A stretch of 59,544 nucleotides of DNA, taken from positions 1 to 59,544 of the forward strand of contig NZ_BDBY01000189.1 of NCBI RefSeq assembly GCF_001613225.1. Direction: 5' to 3'. A program made the position numbers and the translations under genes. Positions 25,529 to 35,264 of the stretch are shown here, in pieces. The notes beneath the pieces were generated by a model. That model was not told the origin of the DNA and searched no databases. It worked only from the letters and a program-made list of their open reading frames with translations. Within the stretch, counting starts at the first letter, position 1. The number at the start of each line of letters is the position of its first letter. The stretch is from Nocardia pseudovaccinii NBRC 100343. Its GTDB lineage: Bacteria > Actinomycetota > Actinomycetes > Mycobacteriales > Mycobacteriaceae.

Positions 25529-27364
25529 GTGAGCCATTACAAGAGCAACCTGCGCGACCTCGAGTTCAACCTATTCGAGGTCTACGGGCTCGACGCCATC
25601 CTGGAGTCGGGCGCCTTCGACGATTTGGACGGCGCTACGGTACGTTCGATGCTCTCCGAAGCGGCGCGGCTTGCTGAAGGACCAGTGGCCGCGCCCTATG
25701 CCGAAACCGACCGCAACCCACCGGAATTCGATCCACAGACTCATGCGGTTCGCTTGCCGGAGGGGTTCAAGAAGGCAGTGCGCTGCTGGCGGGATGCGGA
25801 ATGGTGGCGCGTCGGCAAAGCAGAGGAAATCGGCGGTGTTCCCGCCCCCTCGATGGTTGCTTGGGCGATCGCCGAGTTCATTCTCGCTGCGCAACCCGCA
25901 GCCTACATGTACCTCAGCGGGAGCGTGCTCGCTAATGTCGTGCACAGCGTGGGCACGGACCAGCAGAAACACTGGGCCAAGTTGATGACCGAGCGGAACT
26001 GGGGCGCGACCATGGTCCTGACCGAGCCCGACGCCGGTTCCGACGTCGGCGCGGGACGCACGAAAGCCATTCGGCAGGAAGATGGTTCGTGGCACCTAGA
26101 AGGTGTGAAACGCTTCATCACCGGTGCGGACTCGGACGATTTGTTCGAGAACATCGTGCATCTGGTGCTTGCCCGCCCGGAGGGCGCCGGCCCCGGCACG
26201 AAGGGATTGTCTCTGTTCCTCGTGCCGAAGTACCACTTCGATCCGCGGACAGGCGAACTCGGTGACCGCAACGGTGCTTTCGTCACCAATGTCGAGCACA
26301 AGATGGGGCTCAAGGCATCGGCGACGTGCGAGCTGACCTTCGGCGAAAATGGAATCCCAGCTGTGGGATGGCTGGCGGGCGAGGTCCACAATGGCATCGC
26401 GCAGATGTTCAAGGTGATCGAGGATGCCCGAATGATGGTGGGCACCAAAGCAATCGGAACATTGTCGGCCGGATACCTCACTGCTCTGGAATACGCGAAG
26501 ACGCGTGTTCAAGGGCCCGATATAACGCGGTCGGCCGACAAGTCCGCACCCAAGGTGACGATCATCCACCATCCGGATGTCCGCCGCTCATTGCTGCTCC
26601 AGAAGGCGTATGCCGAGGGGTTGCGATCTGTCTACCTCTACACCGCCGCCCATCAGAATGATGTGGTAGCACTCTATATCTCGGGTGCCGATCCGGAGCT
26701 TGCGGCGCAGGTGAACGACTTGCTGCTACCGATCGTGAAGGGCGTCGGCTCAGAGCGGGCGTATCAGTATCTGTCCGAATCGCTGCAGACCCTCGGAGGA
26801 TCCGGTTATCTGCAGGACTACCCCATCGAGCAGTACATTCGCGACGCCAAGATCGACTCCCTGTACGAGGGCACCACTGCCATACAGGCGCAGGACTTCT
26901 TCTTCCGCAAGATCGCTCGCAACGGTGGAGTCGCACTGGCGCATTTGCTCGGCGAGGTCCGGGAGACTGCGCAGTCCGATTACGGTGCGGTGCGGCTGAA
27001 GGCGGCCAAGGAATTGTTGATAACCGCGGTGGAAGCGGTGGAACAGATGGCCAGCCGATTAGCCGGGTGGGTGGTCGGCGCGGTGGAACAGCCTAGCGAG
27101 CTATATAAGGTGGGATTGGGTTCGGTCCGCTTTCTGCTCGCCGTCGGTGACCTCCTGGTTGCGTGGAGGCTGCTCGTTGGGGCCGAGATCGCATTGGGCG
27201 CAATGGATTCGGAATCCGAGCTCGGTGGGCGTGAGTTCTACGAGGGCAAGGTGGTCACCGCCACGTTCTTCGCACACCAGGTTCTGCCAAGACTCAGTGC
27301 GGATAGCGCTGTCATCGCCGAGATCGACACAGACGCGATGGCTCTTGCGGAGTCTGCTTTTTGA
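25529..27364 (+). CDS. acyl-CoA dehydrogenase, FadE5-like
   Basis: 611 residues from a GTG at 25529 (VSHYKSNLRDLEFNLFEVYG), chosen because mycobacterial FadE5-type proteins start at this exact motif and AAAGG lies upstream. Larger than ordinary 380-420-residue acyl-CoA dehydrogenases: an extra N-terminal helical part and a C-terminal extension. Core motifs: MVLTEPDAGSDVGAGRTKA (flavin/substrate), LEGVKRFITGADSDDL, KMGLKASATCELTFGENGIP, YLQDYPIEQYIRDAKIDSLYEGTTAIQ with the usual catalytic-Glu region. FAD-dependent alpha,beta-dehydrogenation of acyl-CoA in the cytosol. Not adjacent to a clear partner gene; upstream is the PhyH pseudogene. Confidence 0.93.
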   Translation: MSHYKSNLRDLEFNLFEVYGLDAILESGAFDDLDGATVRSMLSEAARLAEGPVAAPYAETDRNPPEFDPQTHAVRLPEGFKKAVRCWRDAEWWRVGKAEEIGGVPAPSMVAWAIAEFILAAQPAAYMYLSGSVLANVVHSVGTDQQKHWAKLMTERNWGATMVLTEPDAGSDVGAGRTKAIRQEDGSWHLEGVKRFITGADSDDLFENIVHLVLARPEGAGPGTKGLSLFLVPKYHFDPRTGELGDRNGAFVTNVEHKMGLKASATCELTFGENGIPAVGWLAGEVHNGIAQMFKVIEDARMMVGTKAIGTLSAGYLTALEYAKTRVQGPDITRSADKSAPKVTIIHHPDVRRSLLLQKAYAEGLRSVYLYTAAHQNDVVALYISGADPELAAQVNDLLLPIVKGVGSERAYQYLSESLQTLGGSGYLQDYPIEQYIRDAKIDSLYEGTTAIQAQDFFFRKIARNGGVALAHLLGEVRETAQSDYGAVRLKAAKELLITAVEAVEQMASRLAGWVVGAVEQPSELYKVGLGSVRFLLAVGDLLVAWRLLVGAEIALGAMDSESELGGREFYEGKVVTATFFAHQVLPRLSADSAVIAEIDTDAMALAESAF

Positions 27365-27816
27365 TCGAACCGGTAGTGTGCTCGCGTCGGCGAACGATGG
27401 TCGTGAGAACCGGACCTGGCACCGATCGCCCGCCAGCGTCACCGCGGCGACCATGATGCACCCATCTGGCCCGTTCGGAACTCCGCCTCAGGCTGCTTCG
27501 ATTGCGCGAGCGGTTGCCGGACCTCGGTCCCGAGTTCACCGGTGTAGGGGGCGGGCACCTCATGACTACCCGCAAGAGGCCAGTCCGCTACCTACCCACA
27601 CGGTGACCTGATCAAGGCACCGCATCTCCGCATACCTCGCTAGGGCACCGGAGCGGCGATGCCGCCTCGACCGAGAACCGAGTGACGCCGACAAACGCCC
27701 CCACATCTACTCTGTCGAATGGACCCACCAACATCCATCGGCGATATTCTGGGGATACGTCATTGTGAGGTGAGCAGTTGTGCTTTGGGCTCGGACGAGA
27801 TGAATCGGCGAATTCG
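27365..27816. other. intergenic, promoter region of kinase regulator
   Basis: About 450 bases with no recognisable gene on either strand and no clear repeats. Presumably contains the promoter of the regulator starting at 27817. Confidence 0.4.
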
Positions 27817-30800
27817 ATGACCGACGCCGATCCATTCGCAACGCAACGCGACGCATCCGGTTCGGTCGCAGCAGAGCTGGCGGCGGCCGGTTTCGATGAC
27901 GCCGCGGAAATCGGCCGCGGCGGTTTCGGCGCTGTCTACCGTTGCACGCAGCCTTCGCTCGACCGTGTGGTGGCGGTCAAAGTGCTCACCGCCGATCTCG
28001 ACGAGGACAATCGGGCGCGCTTCTTCCGCGAGCAGCGCGCAGCTGGCAGGCTGACCGGACACCCGAATATCGTGAATGTCCTCCAAGCGGGTGTCACCGA
28101 CAACGGTCGGCCTTTCATCGTCATGCCGTACTACGCCCACGGTTCCCTTGACGCACAAGTTGGCCGCAACGGCCCGCTGGGACTGGCGGAGGCCCTGCGG
28201 CTGGGGGTGAAGATGGCCGGGGCTCTGGAGACAGCGCACCGTTTCGGGGTTCTCCATCGCGACATCAAGCCCGCGAACATCCTACTCACTGACTACGACG
28301 AGCCGACCCTGGTGGACTTCGGCATCGCCCATATCGCGGGAGGATTCGTCACCGGCACCGGCGTTGTGACAGGTACACCGGCTTTCACCGCTCCGGAAGT
28401 GGTCGCTGGCGCGCCACCGAGTCCCGCCACAGATGTCTATGGCCTGGGCGCAACATTGTTCGCTGCGATCACTGGTCACGCCGCATTGGAACGCCGCAGC
28501 GGTGAGCAGTTAGTGGCCCAGTTCCTCAGGCTCACCTCCGAGCCGGTTCCGGACCTACGCGAGCATGGCATTTCTGAGGACGTCAGCGCCATCATCGAAC
28601 GCGCGATGTCCAGCGACCCAAGCGTCCGTCCCTCTGCCGCGGAACTGGGTGAAGAATTGCGGGGATCGGAACTCCACCATGGTTTCCCAGTCGATGAGAT
28701 GGCTCTGTACACTCCGACCGCATCCGAGGACGGGGCCGGGTCAGCCAGACGCTGGAAGTCCGCCTCGGCCGGATTACAGGAGCTGCGATCGTCCGGGGCC
28801 GCTTCGAGCTCGCGCCGCCTTGGCACGCTTCCGCTGGAATTGACGAGTTTCGTCGATCGGCGCACAGAGCTGGCCGAAGCCACGAACTCGTTGTCGGCTG
28901 TGCGGTTGTTGACGTTGACCGGCATAGGTGGGGTGGGTAAGACGCGGCTGGCGGCGCGGGTGGCAACCAATGCGCAGCATGACTTCGCAGACGGCGTCAC
29001 ATTCGTAGAGCTAGGCGAGCTGCGTGATGAGTCCCTGCTGACCGGCATCGTGGCGGGTGCGCTGGGGTTGCAAGACCGTTCGGTGCGGCCGTTGCGGGAG
29101 ACGCTCATAGATTTCCTCGCCGAGCAGGAATTGTTGCTTGTGCTCGACAATTGCGAGCAGCTGGCCGACGAGGTGGCCAAACTCGCCGAGTCGCTGCTTC
29201 GCGCATGTCCCGGGTTGCGGATCCTCACGACAAGTCGCGAGCCGATTGGCGTCGACGGGGAAGCCGTACTGCCGATTCACCCGCTGGCCGTCCCCGATCC
29301 GGATGAGCTACCGAGGGGGCTGACCCGCAACGACGCGATGCGGTTGTTCACCGAGCGGGCCGCGGCGGCTGTCGCGGGATTCGAACTCACCGACGACAAC
29401 AAGGTCACCATCGCTCGGATCTGCCGACGGCTGGACGGCTTGCCATTGCCGATCGAGTTGGCGACAGCCCGGTTGCGGGCGATGTCGCCTGAGCAGTTGC
29501 TGCAGCGGTTGACTGACCGATTCGCGGTACTGACGCGAGGCAGCAGGAGTGCCCCGGCACGCCAACAGACGTTGCGCATGTGTATCGACTGGAGTTACGA
29601 CCTGTGCGCACCGACGGAACAACGAGTGTGGGCCCGGCTGTCCGTGTTCGCCGGCAGTTTCGAGCTCGAGGCCGCGCACGCTGTTTGTGGCGATGATGTC
29701 GCGGGAGAAGATCTGCTGGATACAGTGGCCTCCCTCATCGACAAGTCGATCCTGATACGGGAGGAGTCGGGTACTGCGGTGCGCTTCAGAATGCTCGACA
29801 CCGTGCGCGACTACGGCTTCGAGAAGGCGCAGCAAACCGGCGAATACCTCGAGCTTCGTCGCCGCCACCGCAACTGGTACGAACGGCTCGCGCTCAGTGC
29901 GAATGCCGAGTGGGTCAGTCTTCGCGCATTCGAGTGGTTTCGTCGGTTACGTCGAGAGCAACCAAACCTGCGACAAGCGCTGGAATTCTGCATGTCCGAC
30001 AACCCCGAAGCCGGGATTCGGATCGCCGCAGCGCTCTTGCCTTTCTGGTTTTCCGAAGGCTCACTCAGTGAGGGGCGGCGCTGGCTGGAACGCCTCTTAG
30101 CGCTGCGCTCCGGACCGGTTACTGTGGACCATGCTGCGGCGCTCTACGCCGCGAGCCTCATCGCCGCGGTACAGGGCGACCTGTCGGCGGTGGCCGCTCT
30201 GGTACGGCAAGGGCGAGCGCTCGTCGAGCAGACGACCGACCCCCTGGCCCGCGCACATATTGATTTCGCCGACGGCCTTCTCGCATTGTTCAGCGGAAAC
30301 CTCTCCGATGCGCGCCCCTATCTGGAGAAAGCCATCCGTGTGTATGCGGAGCACGGCGACCTCCTGTTCCGGGTCGACGCCGTAACACTCCTCGGCGTCA
30401 CATACGAACTGCGCAATGACACTGCCCGGGCGATCGAGTACTTCGAGCACGCGCTCGCGATCAGCGAAAAGTGCGGAGAAACGATGCACCGGTCTTACGC
30501 GCTGCTGTCGCTGGCTGTCGCGTCGTGGCGACACGGCGATTCCACGCGGGCAATTGAACTACTCACGCGGTCGTTGCGGGTGAGCCGGAGGGTGAGCGAC
30601 CACACTAACGCCAGCATCTGCCTGCAAACACTGGCATGGATTGCCGCGGAAAAAGGGAACACCGAGCGGGCGGTCGTCTTGACCGCAGCCGCTGAGCAGA
30701 TCGCCCGCTCGGTGGGCACCGCGCCGGTACTATTTTCGGACCTGCGCGTGCATCAAGAAGAGTGCGAACGCCGAACCCGGCAGGCAATGAGTGAGAAGAG

Positions 30801-31128
30801 CTACACCGCAGCCCAGCGGGAGGGCGCCGCGCTCAGTTTCGACGCCGCGATCGCCTATGCCCTCGGTGAATCCGTCTCACCTGAGCAAATGGAGACTGCG
30901 GGCCGAAAACTGACCAAACGCGAGCGTGAAGTCGCCGAACTGATTGCCGAAGGGCTTACAAACCGGCAGATCGCCGCTCGCCTGGTGATCTCGCCGCGGA
31001 CCGCACAGGGACACGTCGAGCACTTGTTGACCAAATTGGGGTTTACCTCGCGGGCACAGATTGCGGCATGGGTAGCGGCATCGCAAAACAACGTTCCGCA
31101 GACGCGTGCGAATTCCACCGACTCCTGA
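27817..31128 (+). CDS. Ser/Thr kinase-STAND NTPase-LuxR regulator (PknK-like), second copy
   Basis: About 1103 residues from the ATG at 27817 (MTDADPFATQRD), preferred over a TTG 39 bases upstream by alignment with the paralogue at 9808. Kinase: GRGGFGAVYRCTQ, VAVKVLTADLDEDN, HRDIKPANILL near 147, DFGIAH near 167, FTAPEV. NTPase: SFVDRRTEL, GIGGVGKTRLAAR near 368, LLLVLDNCEQL, LTTSREPIG. TPR-like region about 690-1000. LuxR helix-turn-helix about 1028-1088 (LTKREREVAELIAEGLTNRQ). One notable difference inside GxPLAIELA, which reads GLPLPIELAT. A histidine replaces the usual Arg after DFGIA. Long aligned stretches with the 9808 protein show recent common ancestry, in opposite orientation. Confidence 0.92.
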   Translation: MTDADPFATQRDASGSVAAELAAAGFDDAAEIGRGGFGAVYRCTQPSLDRVVAVKVLTADLDEDNRARFFREQRAAGRLTGHPNIVNVLQAGVTDNGRPFIVMPYYAHGSLDAQVGRNGPLGLAEALRLGVKMAGALETAHRFGVLHRDIKPANILLTDYDEPTLVDFGIAHIAGGFVTGTGVVTGTPAFTAPEVVAGAPPSPATDVYGLGATLFAAITGHAALERRSGEQLVAQFLRLTSEPVPDLREHGISEDVSAIIERAMSSDPSVRPSAAELGEELRGSELHHGFPVDEMALYTPTASEDGAGSARRWKSASAGLQELRSSGAASSSRRLGTLPLELTSFVDRRTELAEATNSLSAVRLLTLTGIGGVGKTRLAARVATNAQHDFADGVTFVELGELRDESLLTGIVAGALGLQDRSVRPLRETLIDFLAEQELLLVLDNCEQLADEVAKLAESLLRACPGLRILTTSREPIGVDGEAVLPIHPLAVPDPDELPRGLTRNDAMRLFTERAAAAVAGFELTDDNKVTIARICRRLDGLPLPIELATARLRAMSPEQLLQRLTDRFAVLTRGSRSAPARQQTLRMCIDWSYDLCAPTEQRVWARLSVFAGSFELEAAHAVCGDDVAGEDLLDTVASLIDKSILIREESGTAVRFRMLDTVRDYGFEKAQQTGEYLELRRRHRNWYERLALSANAEWVSLRAFEWFRRLRREQPNLRQALEFCMSDNPEAGIRIAAALLPFWFSEGSLSEGRRWLERLLALRSGPVTVDHAAALYAASLIAAVQGDLSAVAALVRQGRALVEQTTDPLARAHIDFADGLLALFSGNLSDARPYLEKAIRVYAEHGDLLFRVDAVTLLGVTYELRNDTARAIEYFEHALAISEKCGETMHRSYALLSLAVASWRHGDSTRAIELLTRSLRVSRRVSDHTNASICLQTLAWIAAEKGNTERAVVLTAAAEQIARSVGTAPVLFSDLRVHQEECERRTRQAMSEKSYTAAQREGAALSFDAAIAYALGESVSPEQMETAGRKLTKREREVAELIAEGLTNRQIAARLVISPRTAQGHVEHLLTKLGFTSRAQIAAWVAASQNNVPQTRANSTDS

Positions 31129-31233
31129 TTGCCAGTGTTAGCACTGGTGCTGGACAACCGGCCGAGCTCGCCGGAGCGTACGTACTGCTCGGCGGCGCGG
31201 GGAGGTGGCAGCAAGGTGCGGTCGGCTCCCGGG

Positions 31234-31665
31234 TCAGGCGTTATTGGCCATGTATCGGATGATGCGCCATTTGCCGTCGAAGTGACGCCAGACCACGAGT
31301 TCTTTGCTGCTGCGGCGATCGGCGTGGCCGTCGGGGTGGGTGATCACGACTGTGGCGGTTCCGCTGTCGAGTATCAGATCGCCGATCGGCTCGACGTCGG
31401 GGGCCGGATCGAATTCGGACGACAGTGTGGCGCCGGCGGCGGCCACAATGTCGAACAGATGGGTGTAGTAAGTACGGATCTGTTCGCGACCCGTCAGCGC
31501 GCCGGGCAGGCCCTCGGGGTACATGCGGGCGTCATCGGCGAAATGATCCATTACGGCGTCGAGATCCCCGTCCGCCACCGCCCGCGTGATCGAGCGCTGC
31601 GCGCCGAGCATGACCTCGAGCGCCTCAGCGGTGGTGACGATGGCTGGCAGCGTGCGCGTATCCAT
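31234..31665 (-). CDS. SnoaL/NTF2-like polyketide-cyclase-fold protein
   Basis: 143 residues. SnoaL-like fold: N-terminal helix AQRSITRAVADGDLDAVMDH, FADDARMYPEGLPGALTGRE with the typical loop, and C-terminal strands ELVVWRHFDGKWRIIRYMAN. Family members are small cytosolic cyclases, isomerases or hydrolases; ligand cannot be read from sequence. Convergent with the kinase gene and divergent from the AraC gene at 31770, which may control it. Confidence 0.85.
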   Translation of the reverse strand: MDTRTLPAIVTTAEALEVMLGAQRSITRAVADGDLDAVMDHFADDARMYPEGLPGALTGREQIRTYYTHLFDIVAAAGATLSSEFDPAPDVEPIGDLILDSGTATVVITHPDGHADRRSSKELVVWRHFDGKWRIIRYMANNA

Positions 31666-31769
31666 AACTCCTCCAATAGTATTGGTGGCTGGTTGCTTAC
31701 GCTTTCAAGTAAAGGCGGGGCGAGCAGCCGCGTCTTTGTCCGAGCGTCGCGACTGCTTTCGCTGTCGTC

Positions 31770-32765
31770 TTGTTCGCCCACCTTCCCAGCGACGTATCGG
31801 AGCCGGTCCTGGATGCCTTCAGCGAGATCGTGGCCGCGGGCCGCGCCCACGCGGCACTTGTGGCGCGGTTGGCACTGCGTTCCCCGTGGGGTCTGCGTGT
31901 CGACGACGACACCGCAGAACTCACCTTTTACGGAGTGCTGCGCGGCAACGCCTGGATACGGCCGCCTGATCATCCGGATTCGGTGGAGTTGCGGGCAGGG
32001 GCGTTCGTTCTGATCCGCGGATATGACCACACCGTCGCCTCGACGGCCACGGCACGCGGCCAGGCTTTCAGTCGCGTCGGCCCGACGTGGCTGCTCGACG
32101 GCGAGCACGACCGCTACGCCAATCATCCCGAGGCTGGGCGGGCCGACAGCGACACTGTAATGGTCTGTGGCAGTTATTGTTTCGACAGTGACATTGCCTC
32201 GGTGCTCCTGCGGACGTTGCCCGCCCTCGTGCACTTGCCCGTGGTACCGCAGGATCTCACTGCAGTACTGCACTTGCTCGACGCCGAAGACGGGCATGTC
32301 GGCAAACCAGGCAGGCAAGCCGCCGTCGACCGGCTCATGGATCTGGCCTTGGTCTACGCCCTGCGCACCGCCTTCGCGCAGCCCACCGCCGTACCGCCGG
32401 GCTGGTACCGCACCCTCACAGACCCTAGGCTGGCGCCCGCGCTGAACGCCCTTCACGAAAACCCCGCCCACCCTTGGACAGTGCAGGAACTTGCCGACCG
32501 CACGGGGTTCTCCCGCGCCGCCTTCGCCCGCCGGTTCACCGCCAGCGCCGGGCAGCCACCCCTGACCTACCTCACCGAATGGCGCATGGAATTGGCGCGA
32601 GATCTGCTGCGGCGCAATGACTCGGGCATCGCGGGTGTCGCCCGCAGCGTCGGCTACGCCAACGAGGCCACCTTCACCACCGCGTTCAAACGACACACCG
32701 GCCTCCCGCCGGCACAATGGCGCCAGCGCGCCACCTGCCCTCGAACTCTGGACGACAACGGCTAG
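31770..32765 (+). CDS. AraC-family transcriptional regulator
   Basis: About 331 residues if the TTG at 31770 is used; the true start is uncertain. N-terminal cupin-like ligand domain (residues about 30-190: AELTFYGVLRGNAWIRPPDH, LRAGAFVLIRGYDHTVA, MVCGSYCFDSDIASVLL) of the Cupin_6 type. The C-terminal double helix-turn-helix (about 225-325) contains WTVQELADRTGFSRAAFARR, YLTEWRMELARDLLRR, and GVARSVGYANEATFTTAFKR. Divergent from the SnoaL-like gene and followed on the same strand by the acyl-CoA dehydrogenase operon at 33134; either could be its target. Confidence 0.9.
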   Translation: MFAHLPSDVSEPVLDAFSEIVAAGRAHAALVARLALRSPWGLRVDDDTAELTFYGVLRGNAWIRPPDHPDSVELRAGAFVLIRGYDHTVASTATARGQAFSRVGPTWLLDGEHDRYANHPEAGRADSDTVMVCGSYCFDSDIASVLLRTLPALVHLPVVPQDLTAVLHLLDAEDGHVGKPGRQAAVDRLMDLALVYALRTAFAQPTAVPPGWYRTLTDPRLAPALNALHENPAHPWTVQELADRTGFSRAAFARRFTASAGQPPLTYLTEWRMELARDLLRRNDSGIAGVARSVGYANEATFTTAFKRHTGLPPAQWRQRATCPRTLDDNG

Positions 32766-32857
32766 TGTGCCGTGCTCGATATCAAGAGCGCTTTCGGCCT
32801 GTGCGCCAGCGGAGCTCTCGGGTCGAGGCGATCATCCGATTTGGTCTTGTGGGGCAC

Positions 32858-32957
32858 TCATCGGTGACTTATCGGCTTGTGCGTGTGCACATCATGGCCG
32901 TGTTTCATGCCTATTCTCCCCCCGCTTGCGGTTTTCAAGAATTGCATGTGCACATCG
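32858..32957 (-). promoter_or_regulatory. second copy of PucR-type leader with 16-codon mini-ORF
   Basis: Minus strand: CGATGTGCACATGCAATTCT (32938-32957), 29 bases, then ATG at 32908 opening a 16-codon frame MKHGHDVHTHKPISHR-stop (stop 32858-32860). The same 20-mer, the same 29-base spacing and a similar start (MQNANDVHVHK) occur at the PucR gene. A GGGGGGAGAA stretch precedes this ATG as a possible Shine-Dalgarno. Either a 5' remnant of a second PucR-type gene or a functional operator pair placed upstream of the plus-strand operon starting at 33134. The remaining bases of 32766-33133 hold nothing else recognisable. Confidence 0.55.
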
Positions 32958-33133
32958 AGCTCGTCCCGGTGCGGTTTGTTGGCGCCGGGAGAGCTGGAGA
33001 CGCAGGGAGCGCGTAATCGTTTCCGGCCATCTGCTCGGCCGGTCCGATGGCCCTGCCTAGCTGCGCAAGCGCGCGATCGTCCGCACGCGCTGCGCGATTG
33101 CCCTGTTCATACCAGCGAGAAGAACGAGAAGAG

Positions 33134-34393
33134 ATGGATTTCGCACCCAGCTCCCGGGCTGCCGATCTGATGGAGCGAGTGGGGCGCTTCATCGACGAGG
33201 AGGTCGCTCCCGTCGAGGCCGAATATCACCGCGAGGTAGCCGCGCAGCGCGAGAACGCAGACGATCCTTGGCGGCCTCGGTCGCTGCTCACCGATCTGCG
33301 CGCCAAGGCGCGAGCACAAGGGTTGTGGAATCTGTTCCTGCCAGCCGCGCATGCCGGTGTCTACGCCGCGCGATTCGGCACCCAAGGTGGTGCAGGTCTG
33401 ACCAACGTCGACTATGCCCCGATCGCTGAGCTCACCGGACGGTCCTTGCTCGCCCCGCACGTATTCAATTGCAATGCACCGGATTCGGGGAACATGGAGG
33501 TGCTGCTTCAGTACGGGGACCAGGCCCAGCGCGATCGATGGCTCGACCCGTTACTGGAAGGTACGATCCGTTCGGCGTTCGCCATGACCGAGCCGGGGGT
33601 GGCGTCGTCGGATGCGACGAATATGGCCGCCGCCGCGGTGCTCGAAGGGGACGAGGTCGTGCTGAACGGCCGTAAGTGGTGGACCACGGGCATCGGCCAC
33701 CCGGACTGCCGGGTCATTCTGTATATGGGATTGACCTACCCGGATGCGGACAAGCACCGGCGGCACACCATGGTCCTGGTACCCCGCGATACCTCCGGGG
33801 TAAAGATCGAGCGGATGCTCCCGGCCATGGGCCGCTACGACGAGCCCTTCGGACACGGTGAGGTGACCTTCGCGAACGTGCGCGTCCCAGCGTCCAATAT
33901 TCTTCTCGGACCCGGTCGCGCCTTCGAAATCGCGCAAGGTCGGCTAGGTCCTGGCCGCGTGCACCACTGCATGCGTCTGATCGGCCTCGCCGAGGCGGCA
34001 TTGGCGGCCGTGTGCCGACGCGGCTTGGACCGTACTGCCTTTGGGAAGCCCCTGGCGGCCCTGGGAGGTAACCGTGAGCGGATCGCCAAGGCGCGCATTG
34101 CCATCGACTCCGCCCGCCTACTGGTGCTGCACGCGGCTTGGAAGCTCGACACCGTCGGATCGCGCGGTGCACTGAGCGAGATCAGCCAGATCAAGGCGCA
34201 CGTGCCAACCATGGCTCAGGAAGTAATCGACTTCGCCATGCAGATGCACGGCGGCGCGGGGCTTTCCGACGATCTCCCACTGGCGGCAGCATGGTCCACC
34301 GCGCGAGCGATCCGGTTGGCCGACGGTCCGGACGAGGTGCATCTCGACGTTGTCGGACGAGTCGAGCTCGGCAAGTACAGCGGTGGGCGATGA
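33134..34393 (+). CDS. acyl-CoA dehydrogenase
   Basis: 419 residues from the ATG at 33134 (MDFAPSSRAADLMERV), with AACGAGAAGAG upstream; the earlier in-frame ATG lacks similarity. Motifs: YGDQAQRDRWLDPLLEGTIR, FAMTEPGVASSDATNM (flavin binding), GRKWWTTGIGHPDCRVILYM, and MHGGAGLSDDLPLAAAW near the end. This WTTG/HGGAG subgroup is the one fused to an APH kinase domain in ACAD10/ACAD11 proteins. First gene of a four-gene plus-strand operon (dehydrogenase, SDR, APH-type kinase, unknown). Confidence 0.92.
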   Translation: MDFAPSSRAADLMERVGRFIDEEVAPVEAEYHREVAAQRENADDPWRPRSLLTDLRAKARAQGLWNLFLPAAHAGVYAARFGTQGGAGLTNVDYAPIAELTGRSLLAPHVFNCNAPDSGNMEVLLQYGDQAQRDRWLDPLLEGTIRSAFAMTEPGVASSDATNMAAAAVLEGDEVVLNGRKWWTTGIGHPDCRVILYMGLTYPDADKHRRHTMVLVPRDTSGVKIERMLPAMGRYDEPFGHGEVTFANVRVPASNILLGPGRAFEIAQGRLGPGRVHHCMRLIGLAEAALAAVCRRGLDRTAFGKPLAALGGNRERIAKARIAIDSARLLVLHAAWKLDTVGSRGALSEISQIKAHVPTMAQEVIDFAMQMHGGAGLSDDLPLAAAWSTARAIRLADGPDEVHLDVVGRVELGKYSGGR

Positions 34394-34514
34394 CGATGGC
34401 GCGGATTCTGACTCCCGGTCGTACAGCGGGTTTGGGCGAGACCTTCGCCGATCGCTGCGTCGCGCGCCACGTCTCCGTTGCCAACATGGTTGCGCACGAC
34501 GAGGGGAGCGCCCG

Positions 34515-35264
34515 ATGAGCAGAAGAGTCATTGTCATAACCGGTGCCAGTTCCGGATTGGGCGAGGAAATGGCGCGCCAGTTCGCCGCCCTGGGCTACGA
34601 CCTGGGCTTGTGTGCACGCCGACTCGATCGGCTCGCCACGCTTCGAGACGAACTCCTTACCGCACAGCCTGATTCGAAGGTGGAGATCGCGCCACTCGAT
34701 GTCACCGACGACGCGGCCGTCCAGGCGGTATTCGAGGGCTTCCATTCGTCTTTCGGGCGACTGGACCGGGTCATCGTCAACGCTGGCAGCGGTTCCGGCG
34801 CGGCTCTCGGAACCGGAGGGCAGACGGCCAACCGCACCACCGCCATGACGAATTTCGTTGGGGCGCTGACGCAATGCGAGCACGCTCTGGCGATCTTCCG
34901 TGCTCAGAAGTGCGGACATCTGGTGCTCATCTCGTCGTTTTCCGCGCTGCGCGGCATGCGGCGCTCGATGACAACCTACGCGGCCAGCAAGGCTGGTGTC
35001 GCCGCTCTCGCGGAGGGTCTGCGCTCGGAACGTATTCCGGGAGTGGATATTTCACTCATCTGTCCCGGCTACATCCGGTCGGAGATGAATGCCGCCGCGG
35101 CGGATCGCACCAAATTCATGGTCGACACCGAGCCCGGTGTCGCCGCCATGGTGCGGGCTATCGAGGCACGCAAGACCACCGCCTATGTCCCGCGCTGGCC
35201 GTGGGTGCCGCTGGCCGTCGCCATAAAACTGCTGCCCCTGTCGATCGTGAGGAAACTGACGTGA
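34515..35264 (+). CDS. SDR-family oxidoreductase
   Basis: 249 residues from the ATG at 34515 (MSRRVIVITGASSGLGEE), with GAGGGGAGC upstream. TGASSGLG loop at 9-16, CARRLDRL (Arg after strand 2, NADP-type), VNAGSGSG, catalytic Ser in LISSFSAL, YAASK Tyr/Lys. The C-terminus (WPWVPLAVAIKLLPLSIVRK) is amphipathic, as in the membrane-near SDRs of the same subgroup. Its stop overlaps the GTG start of the APH gene (GTGA), indicating translational coupling. Confidence 0.9.
   Translation: MSRRVIVITGASSGLGEEMARQFAALGYDLGLCARRLDRLATLRDELLTAQPDSKVEIAPLDVTDDAAVQAVFEGFHSSFGRLDRVIVNAGSGSGAALGTGGQTANRTTAMTNFVGALTQCEHALAIFRAQKCGHLVLISSFSALRGMRRSMTTYAASKAGVAALAEGLRSERIPGVDISLICPGYIRSEMNAAAADRTKFMVDTEPGVAAMVRAIEARKTTAYVPRWPWVPLAVAIKLLPLSIVRKLT

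Noticed and set aside
31551..32717. 388-residue minus-strand frame over AraC and SnoaL-like genes
   Set aside because: Overlaps two supported genes and has no motif; typical high-GC shadow.
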